Below, piece after piece: positions 1 to 6,234 of a DNA stretch of 21,229 bases. The stretch comes from Lachnospiraceae bacterium UBA1251 (GTDB taxonomy: Bacteria > Bacillota > Clostridia > Lachnospirales > Lachnospiraceae). Under the pieces are notes generated by a model that was given only the letters and a program-made list of their open reading frames with translations, was not told where the DNA came from and made no database searches. The position numbers and the translations under genes are program-made. Each line of letters opens with the position of its first letter. Within the stretch, counting starts at the first letter, position 1. The stretch lies in assembly GCA_002308255.1 (NCBI GenBank), contig DBVZ01000126.1, forward strand, positions 161-21,389. Reading direction: 5' to 3'.

Positions 1-765
1 CGCCAGCCGCTTCTCTCCGCCCGGATCATGGAACGGCACCCGGAAGTGGAACAGGTCGGGTTTGTGTCTTTCGGCGGAAACGGAGACGTATCCGGCTCGC
101 TCCGCATGGCTGCCGGCGAATTCTGCGGCAATGCTTCCATGTGTGCGGCTGCCCTATATCTGATGCGCCGCGGAGAACAGGATCTGCCCCGTGACGGATG
201 GGAAACGGTGAAGCTCCGTGTCTCCGGAGCATCGGAGCCGGTGGAGATCCGGCTGAAGAAAGAATCATCGTCCGGCTGTTTTCTCTGCAGCATCGCCATG
301 CCTCCCGCACTGAAAACGGAATTCCGCCCTTTCTCCTTCGGAGAGCTGTCGGAAGATCTTCCCGTTGTTTTCATGCAGGGGATCTCCCATATCATTATAG
401 AAAAAGAGTCCGCGTTCTACGGATTGTTAAGCCAAAAAGAGACAGCCGGGCAGGCTGTCCGCGAATGGTGCCGTCTCCTTTCGGCAGACGGTCTGGGTCT
501 CATTTTTCTGGGCGGGAGCGGGGGTTCTCCAAGTGCCGGACCGGGAATCCGCGACCTTACTCCTCTCGTATTCGTTCCCGGAATCGATTCCCTTTTCTGG
601 GAAAATTCCTGCGCGAGCGGTACCGCCGCCGCCGGAATCTATCTGGCCTCCAAAGCCGGCGAAGCTGCAGATATCTTTTTCCGTGAGCCCGGCGGCGTTC
701 TGCGTGCGACGAGCGACCCCGTATCCGGTATCACCCTTCTTGGCGGCCGGGTCTCCTTATCCTGA
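1..765 (+). CDS. DapF-fold amino-acid racemase/epimerase, 5'-truncated
   Basis: The reading frame is open from the first base, so the gene starts outside the window; the ATG at 28 is probably internal, because the nine codons before it read naturally into the protein. The visible 254 residues resemble the diaminopimelate epimerase fold, whose members invert an alpha carbon with two cysteines and no cofactor. The first cysteine is in GEFCGNAS (codon at 124-126), like the MCGNG box of DapF. The second is in ENSCASGTAA (codon at 610-612), where DapF has ACGTG. Both boxes differ from true DapF, so a racemase for another amino acid (histidine racemases share this fold) is as likely as diaminopimelate epimerase. 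The gene ends 15 bases before a bidirectional terminator shared with greA. Fold fairly sure, substrate unknown. Confidence 0.7.
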   Translation, partial: RQPLLSARIMERHPEVEQVGFVSFGGNGDVSGSLRMAAGEFCGNASMCAAALYLMRRGEQDLPRDGWETVKLRVSGASEPVEIRLKKESSSGCFLCSIAMPPALKTEFRPFSFGELSEDLPVVFMQGISHIIIEKESAFYGLLSQKETAGQAVREWCRLLSADGLGLIFLGGSGGSPSAGPGIRDLTPLVFVPGIDSLFWENSCASGTAAAGIYLASKAGEAADIFFREPGGVLRATSDPVSGITLLGGRVSLS

Positions 766-776
766 AAACTTACGTC

Positions 777-809
777 AAAAGACCTGCCGGTTTCCGGCAG
801 GTCTTTTTT
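777..809. terminator. Bidirectional intrinsic terminator between racemase and greA
   Basis: A perfect 10-bp stem (GACCTGCCGG at 781-790, CCGGCAGGTC at 794-803) closes a TTT loop. Six T follow on the plus strand (804-809) and four A precede it (777-780), which give a U-tail on the minus strand. It serves the plus-strand racemase and the converging greA, whose stop codon (809-811) touches the T-run. Confidence 0.9.
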
Positions 810-1315
810 CAGAACCCTTTTATGGTGTCGTCCGCGTCATCTTCTGCCGCGTAGACTTTTTTAATAACGATATCGTATCCGGCGTGTTCATTGATCGTCA
901 CATGGACCGTCTCCCCTTCATGATGACCGATGATCGCTTTTCCGATCGGAGAATCGATACTGATAAGCCCTTTCAGGGAATTTCCGCGGATGGTCGTCAC
1001 AAGGCGGAACGTCTCGGTCTCATCATCATCCGGGAAATACACGTCCACCGGCTTGTTGATCGCCACCTCGTCTCCGTCGCTCACGGTATCATCGATCACG
1101 ATAGCTGTCTGCACCATCGCTTCGAGATAGGCGATGCGGCTCTCGTTCTGGCTCTTCTCCCGGCGTGCTGCGTGATATTCAAAATTCTCGCTGAGGTCGC
1201 CCTGTGCCCTGGCTTCCGCGATCGCCCTGTTAAGTTCGACACGGGTCACGAGCTTGCGGTGCTCGATCTCCTCCTCCATCTTGGCGATATCGCTTCTTGT
1301 CAGTCTGTCATGCAT
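809..1315 (-). CDS. greA: Transcription elongation factor GreA
   Basis: GreA rescues backtracked RNA polymerase by stimulating cleavage of the transcript 3' end through the secondary channel. The N-terminal half is a predicted antiparallel coiled coil. Its tip carries GDLSENFEYH (about residues 39-48), with the acidic D40 and E43 that match the functional pair D41/E44 of E. coli GreA. The C-terminal half is the FKBP-like domain (SPIGKAIIGHHEGETV). Length of 168 residues is near the family norm of about 158. Start choice is uncertain: ATG at 1315 is used here; an in-frame GTG at 1324 would add three residues, and neither has a clear Shine-Dalgarno. It lies about 18 bases downstream of the small gene at 1334-1597 and is probably co-transcribed with it. 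It ends at the shared terminator. Confidence 0.93.
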   Translation of the reverse strand: MHDRLTRSDIAKMEEEIEHRKLVTRVELNRAIAEARAQGDLSENFEYHAARREKSQNESRIAYLEAMVQTAIVIDDTVSDGDEVAINKPVDVYFPDDDETETFRLVTTIRGNSLKGLISIDSPIGKAIIGHHEGETVHVTINEHAGYDIVIKKVYAAEDDADDTIKGF

Positions 1316-1333
1316 TTTCTTCACTCACTTTCT

Positions 1334-1597
1334 TTATTCTTCAATGATCTGAATTTCCAGATAGTCAAACGGGATCGTCTCGATAAAGCTGTCCTGACGG
1401 AATCTCGTCTTAGCCACGCGCTGAAAATCTCTTACGTTCTGATCCAGCCAGATCGGCTTCTGAAGATCCAGCTCCATGCAGATCTCCTCCAGAGCGCGGA
1501 ACACTTTGTGCGTGCGGGTGTCATCCGCCGGATCGCTGATGACCGTATCCGCAAGCATATGATTGTCTTTAAAGATTCTTCCCCACATCCGGAACAT
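1334..1597 (-). CDS. Conserved-looking hypothetical protein, 87 residues
   Basis: This is a small soluble protein with no signal peptide or membrane segment and no catalytic motif that I recognise. It has the look of a conserved clostridial hypothetical: WGRIFKDNHM at the N-terminus, a central THKVFRALEEIC helix, and an acidic C-terminus IQIIEE. The ATG at 1597 is preceded by AGAGGA at good spacing, which supports the start. It is the first gene of a unit that continues into greA. The promoter at 1689-1718 and the leader hairpin at 1629-1668 precede it. A role linked to transcription is only suggested by that linkage. Confidence 0.8.
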   Translation of the reverse strand: MFRMWGRIFKDNHMLADTVISDPADDTRTHKVFRALEEICMELDLQKPIWLDQNVRDFQRVAKTRFRQDSFIETIPFDYLEIQIIEE

Positions 1598-1628
1598 AGA
1601 TCATCCTCTTCGCAGCCCCGCAGACGAT

Positions 1629-1670
1629 AAAAAGCCTGCCTTGTGCTCCGGTCCCGTCACAAGGCAGCTT
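1629..1670 (-). terminator. Leader terminator-like hairpin upstream of the greA operon
   Basis: Read on the minus strand, CTGCCTTGTG pairs perfectly with CACAAGGCAG around a 12-base loop (plus positions 1636-1645 and 1658-1667). The stem can be extended by AAGC/GCTT across one bulged G, and it runs straight into a T-rich tail (GCTTTTTATC). It begins roughly 15 bases after the predicted transcription start and ends about 30 bases before the first gene. It is therefore placed as an attenuator, not as the end of a gene. No upstream minus-strand gene exists that it could terminate. Confidence 0.6.
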
Positions 1671-1688
1671 CTGTAAAAACATGCAAGC

Positions 1689-1718
1689 ATCATACCACAG
1701 AAAGGCGTTCATTTGCAA
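1689..1718 (-). promoter_or_regulatory. Sigma-A promoter of the hypothetical-greA unit
   Basis: On the minus strand TTGCAA (1713-1718) and TATGAT (1689-1694) are separated by 18 bases. A TGG directly before the -10 makes it an extended -10 promoter. The expected start is near 1682, which coincides with an ATG (see findings). Confidence 0.7.
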
Positions 1719-1803
1719 GGCTGAGACCGCCTCTCTTCGGAAAACGGATCAGGGCGTTTTTTTTCCTTATTTGCAGCCGATTCTTTTATTATGCCAAAGA
1801 ATG

Positions 1804-1812
1804 TGATAAAAT
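1804..1812 (+). promoter_or_regulatory. Possible extended -10 promoter for the 3-hydroxyacyl-CoA dehydrogenase
   Basis: TGATAAAAT fits an extended -10 element (TGn plus TAAAAT). The -35 region (near TTTTAT, 1784-1789) is poor. It would give a leader of about 70 bases. No better promoter was seen in the 1719-1890 stretch. Confidence 0.3.
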
Positions 1813-1890
1813 TCTAACAAAGAACCATTTGTTTAAACATGGCAGTTAAGACCTACTCGAAAGTTCACACAGATGAAAGGAGGATCATCT

Positions 1891-2859
1891 ATGAGTTTCA
1901 ACAAAATAGTGGTCGCCGGCGGAGGAGTGCTGGGGACACAGATCGGCCTGATGTGTGCATACACCGGACACGACGTCACATTCTGGCTTCGTTCCGAGAG
2001 TTCCATCGGACGTACACAGCCGAAACTGGACCGCTACAGCAAGCTGATGCTGGACGATCTGGCAGCCGCCAAAGCCCTGATCGGCAATCCTATGGGAGGT
2101 TTTCTGTATCCGAAGGGCCTGATCCGCAGCTGGGAAGGCATTTCCGCGGAAAAAATTGACGAACTGCTCGCTGAAGGGCAGAAGAATTTCGCTGAAAAAG
2201 TGCATCTCGAACTGGATATGGCAAAAGCGGTGGAAGATGCTGATCTGGTGATCGAATCCATGTCCGAAGATCCCCAGGCCAAGATCGGCGTTTACGAAGC
2301 GATGAGGGATCTCCTTCCGGAGAAGACGATCCTTTGCACCAACTCTTCCACGATGCTTCCGAGCACCTTTGCGGAACACACCGGAAGACCGGAAAAATAC
2401 TGCGCGCTTCATTTTGCCAATACCATCTGGAAAAACAATACCGCCGAAATCATGGGCCACCCCGGCACCGATCCGGAAGTCTATAAACAGGTCGTCGCGT
2501 TCGCTGCGGAGATCAACATGGTCCCGCTGCAGCTTCACAAAGAACAGCCCGGCTACATCCTGAACTCCATGCTGGTCCCGTTCCTTTCGGCGGCACAGGC
2601 ACTCCTGGCCAACGAAGTGGCGGATCCGGAGACAATCGACCTCACCTGGCAGCTTGCGACCGGCGCTCCCGCGGGCCCGTTCAAGATCCTGGATATCGTC
2701 GGACTTGAAACCGCGTACAACATCAACCAGATGAAGCCGGATGCCGCGACCCCGGGCACAACGACCTACAAGATCGGTCAGCTCCTCAAGGCAAAGATCG
2801 ACAAGGGCGAGACCGGCGTCAACGCAGGAAAAGGATTCTACGACTACACAAAGAAATAA
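1891..2859 (+). CDS. 3-hydroxyacyl-CoA dehydrogenase family protein
   Basis: This is a soluble NAD-dependent dehydrogenase of 322 residues, expected to interconvert an (S)-3-hydroxyacyl-CoA and its 3-oxo form. The Rossmann motif G10-x-G12-x-x-G15 (VVAGGGVLGTQ) opens the protein. NSSTM (151-155) supplies the conserved serine, H174 and E186 lie 12 residues apart as in the catalytic His-Glu dyad of the family, and N225 fits the conserved asparagine. The box HFANTIWKNNTAEIM departs from the usual HFFNPVPVMKLVEI of butyryl pathway enzymes, so it belongs to a divergent subgroup and its acyl chain cannot be named. The start at 1891 follows AAAGGAGG (1876-1883) by 7 bases; the in-frame ATG at 1873 lies just upstream of that site and is rejected. 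It has its own terminator and is apparently monocistronic. Confidence 0.88.
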   Translation: MSFNKIVVAGGGVLGTQIGLMCAYTGHDVTFWLRSESSIGRTQPKLDRYSKLMLDDLAAAKALIGNPMGGFLYPKGLIRSWEGISAEKIDELLAEGQKNFAEKVHLELDMAKAVEDADLVIESMSEDPQAKIGVYEAMRDLLPEKTILCTNSSTMLPSTFAEHTGRPEKYCALHFANTIWKNNTAEIMGHPGTDPEVYKQVVAFAAEINMVPLQLHKEQPGYILNSMLVPFLSAAQALLANEVADPETIDLTWQLATGAPAGPFKILDIVGLETAYNINQMKPDAATPGTTTYKIGQLLKAKIDKGETGVNAGKGFYDYTKK

Positions 2860-2926
2860 CGACAGCACGCAGCAGAACAACGTCTGCGGCAAGACGGCAT
2901 AAACAACTGCAAAAAAGAGAAAACGC

Positions 2927-2957
2927 AAAAAGGGGGCATCCTTGATGCCTCCTTTTT
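2927..2957 (+). terminator. Intrinsic terminator after the 3-hydroxyacyl-CoA dehydrogenase
   Basis: A 14-bp stem (2927-2940 with 2944-2957), containing a single G-U pair, closes a CTT loop. The 3' arm ends in five T. The 5' arm begins with five A, so weak activity on the other strand is possible. Confidence 0.88.
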
Positions 2958-3044
2958 CGCTGGACGCAAACGCCGCCATTCATTTAAAACAAAGCTGTTC
3001 CGTGAATGCCCCTGCTTCAGATAAGCGGCATCCGCAAAGTTCCT

Positions 3045-3060
3045 GAAATGTTGCCATTTC
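3045..3060. repeat. 16-bp palindrome over the -35 box
   Basis: GAAATG and CATTTC form a perfect inverted repeat around TTGC. The -35 hexamer (3051-3056) lies inside it, the usual place for a repressor operator. No regulator gene is adjacent. Confidence 0.4.
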
Positions 3061-3079
3061 ATTCATTAATTGGTACTAT
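3051..3079 (+). promoter_or_regulatory. Sigma-A promoter of the dehydratase operon
   Basis: TTGCCA (3051-3056), 17 bases, then TACTAT (3074-3079) with TGG just before the -10. The start is expected near 3086, giving a leader of about 80 bases to the ATG at 3166. Confidence 0.75.
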
Positions 3080-3165
3080 GTTATTAAGAAGTGAACCTTT
3101 TGCCCCGGGTTCCCTTCACGCTTCACCCAGGAGTCCGAAAAAAGCAAACTCACGGGAGGCATTCC

Positions 3166-4359
3166 ATGAGAGATCTGAAGCATCTGATCTATTTTGAAAA
3201 TCTCCTGCAGATCGCCAACAACGAGCTCATCACCAAAGCAAAAAAAGACGGCAGGATCTGCGCCGCTTACACCTGCGAAAATGTTCCCGAACCTCTTCTC
3301 AATCTCGGAAATGCTTTTTCCATCCGCCTCTTCGCGCCGCACACCGGTTCCATGGACATCGCGACCTATTACATGACGAATCTCCTGTGCGAGCCGAGCC
3401 GCGCGCTGCTCGAGCGCGCCATCGAAGGCGGATTCAACTTTGCGGACTGCGTGATCGCGCCGGACGGCTGCACCATGATGAACCGCTGCGTCGAAAACAT
3501 GGAACTGCTGCACACGATGGAAGCGGGAAACGAGCACTTCTTCCATCAGTATATGGAGATCCCGCTGAAGGGCGACGAAAACGGCGTAAACCTGTGCCGG
3601 ATCCAGTGTACGAACCACATTCTGAAACCTCTGCATGAGCATTACGGCATCGACATTTCAGAGGAGTCGATCCGCAGGGCGGTCGAAGATCACAATGAGA
3701 TCTGCCGCCTTATCCGGTCGATCGGGGAATTCCGCAAAGAACAGTATCCCCGCATCACCGGCTATGAATTCCATGTTCTCACGCTGGCGACCTATGTCTG
3801 CCCCAAATATCTCATCAAAGACAAACTGGAAGAGACGCTGGAAGAGCTGAAGACCCGCGAGCCGGACGACAAACCGTGGCGGGTACGCGTGCTCATGGCG
3901 GGCTCCGAAGTGGACGACAGCGGCCTCATTAAGCTCATCGAGGAATGCGGCGCCTATGTGTGCGCGGACCGCTTCTGTTTCGGCTCCTTCCCGGGCCGTG
4001 AACCGATCCCGCTGACGGAGGACGAGGACGCCCTGACACAGGTATGCCGGCACTACACGTACATGTGCCAGTGCCCGCGCATGATGAACATGGAAAAGGT
4101 GTACGGCCGGAAGCAGTACGTAGCGGATCTTGCGCGCGAATACCGCGCGGACGGCATCATCTACGAGCAGGTCAAATTCTGCGATCCCTGGGCTTATGAG
4201 CGGCTCCTCGGGTCCGCCATGCTGCGTGATGATTACGGTTTTCCGGTGCTCTCGGTCGACCGTCCTTATAATATCGCCTCCTCTGTCGGCCAGATGCGGA
4301 CGAGGATCCAGGCTTTTGTGGAAAGCATAGAGATCAAAAAGATAAAGCGAGGTGAATGA
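3166..4359 (+). CDS. 2-hydroxyacyl-CoA dehydratase family subunit (HgdB-like)
   Basis: Members of this family (2-hydroxyglutaryl-, lactoyl- and phenyllactyl-CoA dehydratases, benzoyl-CoA reductase) bind [4Fe-4S] clusters and remove water by a ketyl-radical route after ATP-driven one-electron activation. The protein has 397 residues, a usual subunit size. Family marks are the CENVPEPLL box at C37, the DCVIAPDGC box (C95, C102), and near the end VKFCDPWAYE (C339) followed by the GQMRTRIQAF helix. These cysteines are plausible cluster ligands. The start at 3166 has GGGAGG six bases upstream; the earlier in-frame ATG at 3091 has none. It heads a two-gene operon and its stop is one base before the next start, so translation is probably coupled. 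The substrate is unknown and no activator ATPase gene is in the window. Confidence 0.87.
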   Translation: MRDLKHLIYFENLLQIANNELITKAKKDGRICAAYTCENVPEPLLNLGNAFSIRLFAPHTGSMDIATYYMTNLLCEPSRALLERAIEGGFNFADCVIAPDGCTMMNRCVENMELLHTMEAGNEHFFHQYMEIPLKGDENGVNLCRIQCTNHILKPLHEHYGIDISEESIRRAVEDHNEICRLIRSIGEFRKEQYPRITGYEFHVLTLATYVCPKYLIKDKLEETLEELKTREPDDKPWRVRVLMAGSEVDDSGLIKLIEECGAYVCADRFCFGSFPGREPIPLTEDEDALTQVCRHYTYMCQCPRMMNMEKVYGRKQYVADLAREYRADGIIYEQVKFCDPWAYERLLGSAMLRDDYGFPVLSVDRPYNIASSVGQMRTRIQAFVESIEIKKIKRGE

Positions 4360-4360
4360 G

Positions 4361-5938
4361 ATGGTGATTAAGAATCCGGTTGAAAAAGCGGGCGAGCACA
4401 CGCTCGGCGTGCTTTATAGCAACGGCAAAGTCCGCCGGCGCCGCGAATGGCGCGGGATCAGAGACACCCTCTATGATTACACGCGCTGGCTTTATCTGGT
4501 TTCGATCCTCGCGCGCTTCGTCGTAAAGCCGAGGAACGTAAAGGGGATGTTCCGCTACCGCTGGATGTCCAATTATCTCGCGGTCATGCACGGCATGGAC
4601 AAATTCACGATCGGCCTCCGCGACGAGCCGCTCCGCATCACCCATACCGCGATGAACTTTGTGATCGCCGACGTGACAAAGGCGATCGACGACTGTTTCC
4701 GCGGGGACCGTAGACTCGGCAACGACAGGGCATTTTCGGACCGCTGCGTCCTGACTGACGAAAATGCGATGACCGCCTTTATGATGGGCTTTCCGAACGT
4801 CAAGGCGATCCTCCGGGAAGTGCCGACGATGTTCGCCGCGAATATATTTAACCAGAATTCCACGACCCACTACCTTGACGTCGCGCAGGAATTCGGCATT
4901 CCGGGTGACGTCTGCCCGATGCCGGAAGCGGAAGCGGGCATTTCCATAGACGATGACTTCTGCGTGCTCGGGCGCTGCGCCGTGCAGGTCAACACCACCT
5001 GCGACGGGTCGCTTATGGGCAACGGTCTTATCGCAAAGCGCCTCGAGCGCGAGTACGGCATTCCGACGTTCCAGCTGGTCGCCCCGATGCGCCACCGCGA
5101 AGAAGACGTGCAGGAATACGCCGCCGAGGACATCCGAAAAGCCATCGCCTTTGTCGAGGAACACACCGGGCAAAAATGGGACTGGACCGCTTATTTCGAG
5201 AGCGCAAAGCGCGTCAATGACGCCACACGGAAACGCATCGAACAGCTGGAGATCAACAGCACGGATTACCCGCAGTTTTTCGGGTCGGTCTTCTCGCTGT
5301 ACAACGACACCAACTATATGGGCAACTGCGGGCGGAATGCCGATTTCGTAAAAATCGATAAAAAGCTCCTCGCGCTTGCCGAAAAGGGCGTGAAAAACAA
5401 AAGAATGGCGGCGAAGGAATACCGCCACCGGTGCATTGTCTGGGGCGTGCAGCCGCAGTACTGCATTGATATGCTTTACTGGATGCTCCAGTGCTGGGGC
5501 GTCGTCCCTCTCACGGATATGCTCTCCATGGTCAACACGCGGATGATCGCGGAGGAGGATACGCCGGAAAACAGAGAACAGGCCTATTACGACATGGCGT
5601 GGCTCAACGAAAACATGATCATGCGCAACCGCACGCACGGCGGCTACAAGGTCCTCGTTGACGAACTGTGGGAATTCTGCGAAAAAATGCACGCGGACAT
5701 GGTCATGATGTGGGAGCACATGTCCTGCAAAGCACTGACCGGCATGCACGGCCAGTTCGAAGAACAGGCGAGAGCCAAAGGCATCCACCTCGTCTGGGTC
5801 AGCCATGATCTGTGCGATCCGCGCGTCTTCAGCCGGCAGGCGATCCGCGACCAGTTCAGTAGCTACATGAGGACGGTCATGCGCGAAGAGCCGCTCGATC
5901 CGTCGATCGAAGTCCTGCCGGACAACGACGCATGGTGA
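4361..5938 (+). CDS. Second, divergent 2-hydroxyacyl-CoA dehydratase family subunit
   Basis: This 525-residue protein follows the first subunit with one base between stop and ATG; AAGCGAGG (4345-4352) overlaps the end of the upstream gene. A GTG at 4352 is in frame but would overlap that site, so ATG 4361 is preferred. The middle shows CPMPEAEAGISID, VNTTCDGSLMGN and CIVWGVQPQYC. The end (MMWEHMSCKALTG, then DLCDPRVFSRQ and a helix like GQxRTRI) has the layout of the family's C-terminal half. It is about 100 residues longer than a usual subunit, with a basic extension at the N-terminus (KVRRRREWRG). It probably forms a heterodimer with the product of 3166-4359. Family membership is inferred from these motifs and the pairing; substrate is unknown. 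Confidence 0.78.
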   Translation: MVIKNPVEKAGEHTLGVLYSNGKVRRRREWRGIRDTLYDYTRWLYLVSILARFVVKPRNVKGMFRYRWMSNYLAVMHGMDKFTIGLRDEPLRITHTAMNFVIADVTKAIDDCFRGDRRLGNDRAFSDRCVLTDENAMTAFMMGFPNVKAILREVPTMFAANIFNQNSTTHYLDVAQEFGIPGDVCPMPEAEAGISIDDDFCVLGRCAVQVNTTCDGSLMGNGLIAKRLEREYGIPTFQLVAPMRHREEDVQEYAAEDIRKAIAFVEEHTGQKWDWTAYFESAKRVNDATRKRIEQLEINSTDYPQFFGSVFSLYNDTNYMGNCGRNADFVKIDKKLLALAEKGVKNKRMAAKEYRHRCIVWGVQPQYCIDMLYWMLQCWGVVPLTDMLSMVNTRMIAEEDTPENREQAYYDMAWLNENMIMRNRTHGGYKVLVDELWEFCEKMHADMVMMWEHMSCKALTGMHGQFEEQARAKGIHLVWVSHDLCDPRVFSRQAIRDQFSSYMRTVMREEPLDPSIEVLPDNDAW

Positions 5939-6006
5939 TCCTTCTTTCCGGAAATTATGTCAACCGATCCGATCTGATATTGATGCAAAACAAAGGAGTA
6001 TCCGAT

Positions 6007-6177
6007 ATGTCCAAAACATTGCTGCGTTTCTTCCTGAAACTCTTTGCGGCCCTCTTCGGACTGTTTGCCGTCACTTTTGTGATTTATTTCTTCAATCTCG
6101 ATATGAAGGCAACGTCTCTTATCGAGCCGATTTTCCTGAAGCATTATGAGAAGATCCCCCGCAAACAGTATGTCTGA
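6007..6177 (+). CDS. Small single-pass membrane protein, 56 residues
   Basis: The ATG at 6007 is preceded by AAAGGAG (5992-5998) at 8 bases, a strong site that decides against the longer frame starting at 5932 inside the previous gene. A short basic N-terminus (MSKTLLRFFLK) is followed by one hydrophobic segment (about residues 8-29, LKLFAALFGLFAVTFVIYFF) and a basic C-terminal tail (HYEKIPRKQYV). By charge it may orient with one end inside, but both flanks are basic. I know no function for it. A strong terminator follows. Confidence 0.75.
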   Translation: MSKTLLRFFLKLFAALFGLFAVTFVIYFFNLDMKATSLIEPIFLKHYEKIPRKQYV

Positions 6178-6189
6178 TCAGCCGGACGC

Positions 6190-6233
6190 AAAAAGAGACG
6201 GTTTCCTGTCCTCACAGGGAACCGTCTCTTTTT
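6190..6233. terminator. Bidirectional intrinsic terminator
   Basis: A 20-bp stem (6190-6209 with 6214-6233, one G-U pair) closes a CCTC loop. Five A at one end and five T at the other make it symmetric. It separates the plus-strand small membrane protein from the converging S9 peptidase, whose stop codon begins at 6235. Confidence 0.92.
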
Positions 6234-6234
6234 C

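Larger units (their letters stand above)
2860..3165 (+). other. Intergenic region with terminator and promoter
   Basis: This 306-base stretch holds the terminator at 2927-2957, the promoter at 3051-3079, the palindrome at 3045-3060 and the ribosome binding site GGGAGG at 3154-3159. No open frame here has a ribosome binding site or protein-like composition. Confidence 0.7.

Noticed and set aside
533..1630. 365-codon plus-strand frame over the racemase end, greA and the small gene
   Set aside because: It runs through the bidirectional terminator and opposite two genes with good motifs or start sites.
1741..1767. Terminator-like AAAACG...CGTTTT plus T-run on the plus strand
   Set aside because: The stem is only six A/T-rich pairs with an eight-base loop, and no plus-strand gene ends nearby.
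1885..2979. 364-codon open frame on the minus strand opposite the 3-hydroxyacyl-CoA dehydrogenase
   Set aside because: It is antisense to a well-supported gene, has biased Arg/Phe/His-rich composition, no domain and no ribosome binding site; long antisense frames are expected in GC-rich DNA.
2844..3062. Small minus-strand frame in the gap after the 3-hydroxyacyl-CoA dehydrogenase
   Set aside because: It crosses the terminator, is Arg/Cys/Phe-rich and has no ribosome binding site.
4334..5806. 490-codon minus-strand frame opposite the second dehydratase subunit
   Set aside because: Composition is rich in H, R and V repeats typical of a shadow frame, and the opposite strand carries family motifs and a coupled start.
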